This document shows, in pieces, positions 58,956 through 64,000 of a stretch of 64,000 bases of DNA (position 1 is the first letter of the stretch; the number at the start of each line of letters is the position of its first letter). Position numbers and translations under genes: made by a program. The notes under the pieces are model-generated. The model had not been told where the DNA came from. It worked only from the letters and a program-made list of their open reading frames with translations, and did no database searches. This DNA is from Phycisphaerae bacterium (GTDB lineage Bacteria > Planctomycetota > Phycisphaerae > UBA1845 > UTPLA1): positions 186,001-250,000 of the forward strand of contig JAKLKO010000001.1 in the NCBI GenBank assembly GCA_023150615.1, given 5' to 3'.

Positions 58956-61736
58956 TCATGGCTCCACCGGCTCGACGTCGAGCCAGTTCGGCCCCGCAGC
59001 GATGTCCACGCGAACCGGCACGGCCAGCGGAAGCGCGCCGCTCATCGCCGCTCGGATCCGCGCCGATTCCTCGCAGATGCGGTCGCACGCGACCTCGAAC
59101 ACGAGTTCGTCGTGAATCTGCACGAGCATCCGCGCGGCCCCGGGCCGGTCACAATCCTTGCAGAAGATGTCAATCATCGCCTTTTTTATCAAGTCGGCCG
59201 CGGAGCCCTGCACGACGGTGTTGACGGCAAAGCGCTCGGCGGCGGCCCGGGCGGTCGGATTGCGGGAATTGATGTCGTCGATCCGTCGGCGACGTCCGAA
59301 CAGCGTCTCGACAAAGCCGTCGCGGCGGGCCTGCTCGATGCAGGCATCGAGAAAGCCCCGGATTCCGGGATAGCGGCGAAAGTACTGATCGATGAACTGC
59401 CGGGCCTCGGTGCGGCTCATGCCGGTCTGGCGCGCGAGCCCGAAGGCGGACTGGCCGTAGATGATGCCGAAGTTGACGGTCTTCGCGCGAGCCCGCTGCT
59501 CGCGGGAAACGCGGCCAATGGGCACGTCGTCGATCTGCGACGCGACGAAGGCGTGAATGTCCTGGTCCTCGGCGAAGGCGTGACGCAGACCTTCGTCCGC
59601 GCAGAAGTGCGCCAGCACGCGAAGCTCGATCTGCGAGTAGTCGGCCTTGAGCAGTCGATGTTCCGGTGAACCGGCGACGAACGCGCGGCGAATTCGTGCC
59701 CCGGACTCGGTGCGGATCGGGATGTTCTGGAGATTGGGGTCGCTGCAGGAAAGCCGCCCGGTTACGGCGACCGTCTGGTTGAAGCTCGGGTGGATCCGGC
59801 CCGTCTTGCGGGAGACCATGCCGGGCAGCGGATCGACGTACGTGCCCTTCAGCTTCGCCAGTTCGCGATAGTCGAGGAGGAGCGCCGGCAGCGGATGCCC
59901 GGTCTGCGCGGCGAGCTGTTCGAGGACCTCGGCGTCCGTGGAGCAGCCCGTCTTCGTGCGTCTTATGACCGGCAGACCGAGTTCGTCGAACAGGACGGTT
60001 GCAAGCTGCTTTGTGGAGTCAACGTTGAACGAGTGTCCGGCCGCGGCGTAGATTCTGCGGACGACGTCGTCCAGCTCGCCAGCCATCTCGGCGCTGAGCC
60101 GCTCGAGCAACTTCGTATCGATGGCGATGCCGTTCCATTCCATCTCCGCAAGGACCGCGACGAGGGGCATCTCAAGCTCGCGGAAGAGCCTCTCGAGCGA
60201 TCCGCGGCCGAGTTCCGGCTCCAGGAGGCGGCGGAGCCGCAGCGCGATGTCCGCGTCTTCAGCGGCGTACTCGGCAACGCGGTCCGTCGGTAGCTGATCG
60301 AAGGTAATCTGATCGCGACCCTTGCCGATCAGCTCGGTGGTTGCGATCTTCCGGTAACCGAGCAGGTCGAGGGCGAGAGCGTCGATTCCGTGCGAGCGGC
60401 GCGAGGAGTCGAGGACAAAGCTGGCGATCATGGAGTCGAAGGCCATATTGGCGACCGGAAGTCCCGCGCCGCGGAGCACGACGAGATCGTACTTGCAGTT
60501 CTGGCCGCACTTCTCGATCCCGGGATCGGCAAGGAGCGGCGCGAGGTGTCGCTTGAGCGAGTCGAGCGGAAGCAGGTCGCCGACGCCGCGGACGGGGATG
60601 TAATAGCCCGACCCGGGTTCGAACGCGACCGAGATTCCGACCAGGTCCGCATCCACCGGCGATAGACACGTCGTTTCGGTATCGATGGCGAACGAACGGG
60701 CGCAGCGCAGCTTCTCCACCAGTGCGGCCAGGTCCGACGCCGTCGTGACGAGCGTCGCGCGAGTGCGCGGCTCGGCCGACTCAACGACGGGACGCGCATC
60801 CGCTCGAACGGCCGGCGGCGAGACCGGCTTCGCCGCGCCGGTCGCGTTGGATGCATCGACGGACGCGGCGGACTCCGGCGCGGCGGGCAGCAGCTCGAGC
60901 AATCGCGAGAACGCGAGCGCTTCGAAGATCGGCCGCGCACGGGACCAGTCGAACCGCGATACGTCGGCGGCGGCGAGATCGAACGCCATCGGCACATCGG
61001 TTCTGAGCGTGACGAGCTGCCGGACCGTCTCCGCGCGCGACGCAAAGGCCTCGATCGACTGTCGGAGCTTGGGTGTGAGGGACCCGGCGTTGGCGATGAT
61101 GTTCGCGACGCTGCCGAAGCGTCGTAGGAGTTCGGCGGCCTTCTTGGGGCCGACGCCGTCCGCGCCCCGGATGTTGTCGGTGCTGTCGCCGATCAGCATC
61201 TGGGCCTCGACCGCCTGCTCAGGACCGTAGCCCTTCTGTTCGCGAAGCTGTTCGATTCCGAAAAACGCGTCCTGCGTGGGGTCGTAGAGGCGGATTCGAT
61301 CAGACAGGAGTTGGTCGAGGTCCTTGTCGCGGCTCACAAGGACGATGTCGAGTTCCGGGTCGTCGACCTGTCGGCAGAACGTGGCGAGCAGGTCGTCCGC
61401 CTCGTAGCCGGGCAGGCGGTAGATCGGAACGCCCACCGACTCGAGGACTTGGACAATCCGCAACATCTGCGGCGGGAGGTCCTCAGGCGGCGGCTCGCGG
61501 TTGTCCTTGTACGTCGGATCGATCGCGACGCGAAAGACCGTTTCGTCGGCCGTGTCGAGGACCATGGCGAGATAATCCGGGCGCTGGGCGCGAATCAGGC
61601 CCAGCAGGGTCTGAAAGAAGACGTAAACGGCCTTGGTCGGTTCGCCCGTCGGCGAGGTGAGCGGGCGGAACGGCGCGTAGTAGCTGCGGTAAATCTGGGC
61701 GTGGCCATCGATGAAGTAGAGGCTGCGCCGGGGCAT
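58956..61736 (-). CDS. polA: DNA polymerase I
   Basis: Repair and Okazaki-fragment processing. The 926-residue protein (ATG at 61736, the MPRRSLYFIDGHA start) has a 5'-3' exonuclease domain (1-290: AVYVFFQTLL, RDKDLDQLL, GVGPKKA), a complete 3'-5' exonuclease with DTET (Asp352, Glu354), and the family A polymerase with motif A DYSQIELRVLAH, motif B RARAKTVNFGIIYGQS and motif C QIHDELVFEV. All three domains look active, so it keeps proofreading, unlike Taq. It is 53 bases after the secreted beta-helix gene on the same strand. Confidence 0.97.
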   Translation of the reverse strand: MPRRSLYFIDGHAQIYRSYYAPFRPLTSPTGEPTKAVYVFFQTLLGLIRAQRPDYLAMVLDTADETVFRVAIDPTYKDNREPPPEDLPPQMLRIVQVLESVGVPIYRLPGYEADDLLATFCRQVDDPELDIVLVSRDKDLDQLLSDRIRLYDPTQDAFFGIEQLREQKGYGPEQAVEAQMLIGDSTDNIRGADGVGPKKAAELLRRFGSVANIIANAGSLTPKLRQSIEAFASRAETVRQLVTLRTDVPMAFDLAAADVSRFDWSRARPIFEALAFSRLLELLPAAPESAASVDASNATGAAKPVSPPAVRADARPVVESAEPRTRATLVTTASDLAALVEKLRCARSFAIDTETTCLSPVDADLVGISVAFEPGSGYYIPVRGVGDLLPLDSLKRHLAPLLADPGIEKCGQNCKYDLVVLRGAGLPVANMAFDSMIASFVLDSSRRSHGIDALALDLLGYRKIATTELIGKGRDQITFDQLPTDRVAEYAAEDADIALRLRRLLEPELGRGSLERLFRELEMPLVAVLAEMEWNGIAIDTKLLERLSAEMAGELDDVVRRIYAAAGHSFNVDSTKQLATVLFDELGLPVIRRTKTGCSTDAEVLEQLAAQTGHPLPALLLDYRELAKLKGTYVDPLPGMVSRKTGRIHPSFNQTVAVTGRLSCSDPNLQNIPIRTESGARIRRAFVAGSPEHRLLKADYSQIELRVLAHFCADEGLRHAFAEDQDIHAFVASQIDDVPIGRVSREQRARAKTVNFGIIYGQSAFGLARQTGMSRTEARQFIDQYFRRYPGIRGFLDACIEQARRDGFVETLFGRRRRIDDINSRNPTARAAAERFAVNTVVQGSAADLIKKAMIDIFCKDCDRPGAARMLVQIHDELVFEVACDRICEESARIRAAMSGALPLAVPVRVDIAAGPNWLDVEPVEP

Positions 61737-61789
61737 CGAAACGACGCTACGAGCAAGCCGGGCAACGTGCAAGCGGGGATCGGCGGCGA

Positions 61790-63631
61790 CTATCGGTTGA
61801 CGCCGTTGGGCACGATCGCGGGAAATGAGTTGTTGAGCGGCAGGACGATCAGTCCGCTCGCGGCGCTGAGGAAGATCGCCTCGTCGAGCTGATCGACGAC
61901 GAGGTCGGCGTTGAGATCGGCGACGCAGAGATCGGCGGCGATGGCCGGCCCGACGAGCGCTCCCGTGAAGCGCTGTAGATCCGCGCCGTTGACGACGCCG
62001 TCGGCGTTCATGTCGCCGGAGCCCGGCTGCCCCGCGGGAAACTCATCCGCACCGATGTCGATCCGGCATCCCATCACCCGGCCTTGGCCGTCCATGTCGT
62101 TGTCGTCTGGCGGGATCACTTCGACGGGATCGCCGCCGTTGACGCAGGGTGAGAATGGCCGGAGGTGCAGGTCGTCGTCGTCCGTTCCGAAGACATTGTC
62201 CGGGCCGTCGGCGTCGACGAAGGTCGGCGGGACGCTGATGTTCCCGATGCCCTGCAGCGAGCCGGTCCACGCCTGCATGCAGCAGTAGTCAACGATGATG
62301 GGCGTGCCCGCAAATTGGCGGACCTGCGCCGGTTCGTTCGTGCCGGAGGCGTCGCTGTTGGACCACAGCACGGAATTCCGAAGCAGAGGCGTTCCGCCCG
62401 TGATCGAAATGCCGCCGCCACCGAGGCCGTAGATTCGATTCGCAACGATCGTCGAGTTCGCAACGACGAGCGATCCGCCGCTCATGTCAATCGCGCCACC
62501 GCGGCTGAGGGCCGTATTGCCGACCATGAGGCAACTGCGGACCAGGCCAGTGCCCGCGGTGTAGCGGAGCGCGCCACCGTCGGAGCCCGCGAAGTTGTTG
62601 AGGAAGACGGACGCGCGGAGATTGAGCGTCGATGACCGCGAGAAAATGGCGCTCCCGTCGTCCGTGGTGAAATTGTCGACAAAGCGACAGCCGGAGACCG
62701 TCGGCGATACAGAGTCGAAGTAGAGCGCGCCCCCGCCGTCGAAGCCCTGCGACACGTCATTGAACACGTAGTTGTCGCGAAACGTCGAGGCCACGACGTC
62801 GATCGTGCCCTGAAACGAATAGACCGCCCCGCCGAAGAACTGTGTCGAGTTGTTCTCAAACGTGGAGTTCCAGATTTCCGGCGCGCCGGCGGAGGTCGAG
62901 ATCGCCCCGCCCGAAGACTCCGAGCGGTTGTCGAAGAACTCGCAGGCGTCGATGAACGGGCTGGCGGCGTTGCCGTTGATCGCGCCGCCGAAATTCTGGG
63001 CGGTGTTTCGAAGAAAGGCGCAGGACGTAATCGTCGGCGCGCTGCCGTTGGACATGTGGATGGCCCCGCCGGCGAGCGCGAAGTTGTCCGAGAACTCGCA
63101 ATCGTGGATGAACAGTTGCGCGCTGGACCCGTAGATCGCACCGCCGTAGTTGTTCGGAAAAGCGGCGTCGGCGCGACCGCCGGAGAACACGAGCCCGTCG
63201 AGAAGCGTCGACGCGCCGGTGTTGCTGGCGACCAGAATTCGGTAGGTGTTGTCGGTCGTGTCGCCCGACACGCCGATGTCGCCGCTGAGGATGGTCCTGT
63301 TCGCGACTGGATTGCGAAGGTCGGGGTCGGGTGCGGCGTGTCCGGGGTAGCCGCCTAACAGCACGATGCCGTCGGGCAGAACGAACGACTCCGTTCGGAT
63401 GCCGGTTCCGTGGTCGGGCCGGTACGTCCCGGCCGCAATTCGAATCTCGTCGCCCGATTTCGCCGCGAGGAGGGCATCGCGAAGGTCGACGAATGCATCG
63501 ATCCAGGACGAGCCGTTATTCCCTCCCGGGGCATTGGAATCGACGCGGATGATGTCGGCCGCGACGGGGCTCGCGACAGCGAGGGCGACGGCAACCTGCC
63601 AAGGAAAGGGGCAACGCCTGAAAACCCGCAT
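61790..63631 (-). CDS. Secreted right-handed beta-helix protein with dockerin-like end
   Basis: 613 residues from the ATG at 63631 (AAGGG six bases upstream). A signal peptide (WQVAVALAVASPVAADI) leads into about 20 beta-helix/Pmp-like repeats, many with GGAI or GGA-I and N-S-F-x-N-N turns (GGAIHMSNGSAP, FGGAINGNAASP, GGAIDMSGGSLV). A choice-of-anchor Q-like segment ends with DIGADEF. The last 75 residues have two Asp-rich EF-hand loops (GDMNADGVVNGAD, ADLNADLVVDQLD), a dockerin type I pair. The beta-helix could bind or cleave polysaccharide, but no catalytic residues are visible. Preceded by a candidate promoter. Confidence 0.86.
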   Translation of the reverse strand: MRVFRRCPFPWQVAVALAVASPVAADIIRVDSNAPGGNNGSSWIDAFVDLRDALLAAKSGDEIRIAAGTYRPDHGTGIRTESFVLPDGIVLLGGYPGHAAPDPDLRNPVANRTILSGDIGVSGDTTDNTYRILVASNTGASTLLDGLVFSGGRADAAFPNNYGGAIYGSSAQLFIHDCEFSDNFALAGGAIHMSNGSAPTITSCAFLRNTAQNFGGAINGNAASPFIDACEFFDNRSESSGGAISTSAGAPEIWNSTFENNSTQFFGGAVYSFQGTIDVVASTFRDNYVFNDVSQGFDGGGALYFDSVSPTVSGCRFVDNFTTDDGSAIFSRSSTLNLRASVFLNNFAGSDGGALRYTAGTGLVRSCLMVGNTALSRGGAIDMSGGSLVVANSTIVANRIYGLGGGGISITGGTPLLRNSVLWSNSDASGTNEPAQVRQFAGTPIIVDYCCMQAWTGSLQGIGNISVPPTFVDADGPDNVFGTDDDDLHLRPFSPCVNGGDPVEVIPPDDNDMDGQGRVMGCRIDIGADEFPAGQPGSGDMNADGVVNGADLQRFTGALVGPAIAADLCVADLNADLVVDQLDEAIFLSAASGLIVLPLNNSFPAIVPNGVNR

Positions 63632-63760
63632 GGTGGCCCTTCGTGCGCTTTCCGTCTGCCGTGAGCCGATTGGGAAAATGGAGCAACCCGGCGCAACAGA
63701 AAAGCAAGTAGGGGTTCTCTGCAGCGTTGCTCGATCCGGCCTCCGCACTACGTGATTCTC

Positions 63761-63790
63761 AGTATAACGAACCAACTGGTCCCTTGACTA
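63761..63790 (-). promoter_or_regulatory. Candidate promoter of the beta-helix gene
   Basis: TAGTCA (63790-63785), an 18-base spacer and TATACT (63766-63761) on the minus strand match the boxes at 4 of 6 and 5 of 6. It lies in an AT-rich 240-base gap, about 130 bases before the ATG. Confidence 0.4.
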
Positions 63791-63811
63791 CCCGCGAGGC
63801 GAGTGGGGAGG

Positions 63812-63841
63812 AAAAAAAAGAGCCGCCCCGGTAGGAGCGGC
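63812..63841 (-). terminator. Rho-independent terminator of the PEP-CTERM gene
   Basis: On the minus strand GCCGCTCC (63841-63834) pairs with GGGGCGGC (63829-63822) around TACC, with one G-U wobble. After TC, eight T residues follow (63819-63812). It lies about 30 bases beyond the stop of the gene at 63872. Confidence 0.85.
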
Positions 63842-63871
63842 CCCCTTCTGAATCAGTTCGTATCCGACGGC

Positions 63872-64000
63872 CTAGCGTCGGCGGCGTCGGAGCAGCGCCA
63901 AACCACCGAGCCCGAGCAGGGACATCGTCGTCGGCTCCGGCTTGTACTCGTAGGTCACCGCGACCTTGACGGTGAGGACCGGGTCCTCGACCTCCAACTG
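63872..64000 (-). CDS. C-terminal end of a PEP-CTERM-anchored protein
   Basis: Only the last 42 residues are in the window; the rest lies beyond 64000. The end is a PEP-CTERM sorting signal: the PEP motif (YEYKPEPTT), a hydrophobic helix (MSLLGLGGLALL) and an Arg cluster (RRRRR) before TAG. Such tails are cut by an exosortase (EpsH/XrtA-type) and used to anchor or release surface proteins in bacteria making exopolysaccharide. No exosortase is in the window. A strong terminator follows. Confidence 0.85.
   Translation of the reverse strand, partial: QLEVEDPVLTVKVAVTYEYKPEPTTMSLLGLGGLALLRRRRR

Noticed and set aside
63784-63789. TTGACT on the plus strand near the right end
   Set aside because: No -10 at the right distance and no plus-strand gene follows; likely chance.

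Overview
The window is a GC-rich bacterial chromosome segment that looks planctomycetal (Planctomycetota, perhaps Phycisphaerae or a relative). This is an inference from several signs: a PEP-CTERM sorting signal at the right edge, two secreted proteins ending in dockerin-like EF-hand pairs, a topoisomerase VI subunit A homologue, a TatC with a large periplasmic insertion, a DUF971 protein, and envelope genes of the diderm type (KdsC, LptC/LptA-like, WecA-like). I see no prophage, integrase, transposase, CRISPR array, rRNA or tRNA. Almost everything is housekeeping, envelope or secreted.

Layout. 1-2514: end of an unknown gene, a secreted alpha/beta hydrolase and a tRNA-dihydrouridine synthase. 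2563-5765: three poorly known genes, one a lipoprotein with a metzincin-type zinc motif. 5732-11002 (minus): a run larB, nnrD, purD, murD and a beta-phosphoglucomutase-like HAD gene. 11332-15242: a HEAT/TPR protein, DUF971, a P-loop protein, an EEP-family phosphodiesterase and a dead-rhodanese/methyltransferase fusion. 15433-19318 (minus): HU with a clear promoter and terminator, an ArnT/PMT-type glycosyltransferase, an unknown protein and a Cys-rich lipoprotein. 19608-25513 (minus): an amino-acid ABC importer whose binding protein is fused to its permease, next to a MacA/MacB-type exporter. 25817-31976: alanine dehydrogenase, a CPA antiporter, orphan Top6A, TatC and an FHA protein.

32175-39631: HemW, a polyferredoxin/TPR fusion, a tandem CDGSH protein, a dockerin-type secreted protein and ProS. 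Two inverted copies of a 152-bp repeat (36241-36392 and 39662-39813) flank the last two genes. 39814-44827: a GNAT pseudogene, a lone sdhB, an EamA transporter, malate dehydrogenase and a sarcosine-oxidase-type flavoenzyme. 44972-53661: a lipoprotein, then kdsC and a 1224-residue LptC/LptA-like protein, lepA, a 58-residue Flp pilin and lysA. 53628-64000 (mostly minus): O-antigen ligase/TPR and WecA-type genes, a small conserved ORF, a protease-dead HtrA/PDZ protein, polA, a beta-helix/dockerin protein and the tail of a PEP-CTERM protein.

Functional themes. Envelope glycan and LPS work recurs (ArnT-like transferase, KdsC, LptC/A-like bridge, WecA, O-antigen ligase), as does peptidoglycan precursor supply (murD, lysA). 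Protein export is represented by TatC and several lipoproteins. Central metabolism is represented by ald, mdh and sdhB. Regulatory signals fall into three types: sigma70-like promoters for HU, mdh, kdsC, sdhB and the HEAT/TPR gene; intrinsic terminators; and -10 boxes 6-8 nt before the ATG of lepA, hemW and an EamA gene, which suggests leaderless transcription. No single novel defence or biosynthetic system stands out. The most unusual items are the covarying inverted repeat, the giant Lpt-like protein, the orphan Top6A and the inactive HtrA.
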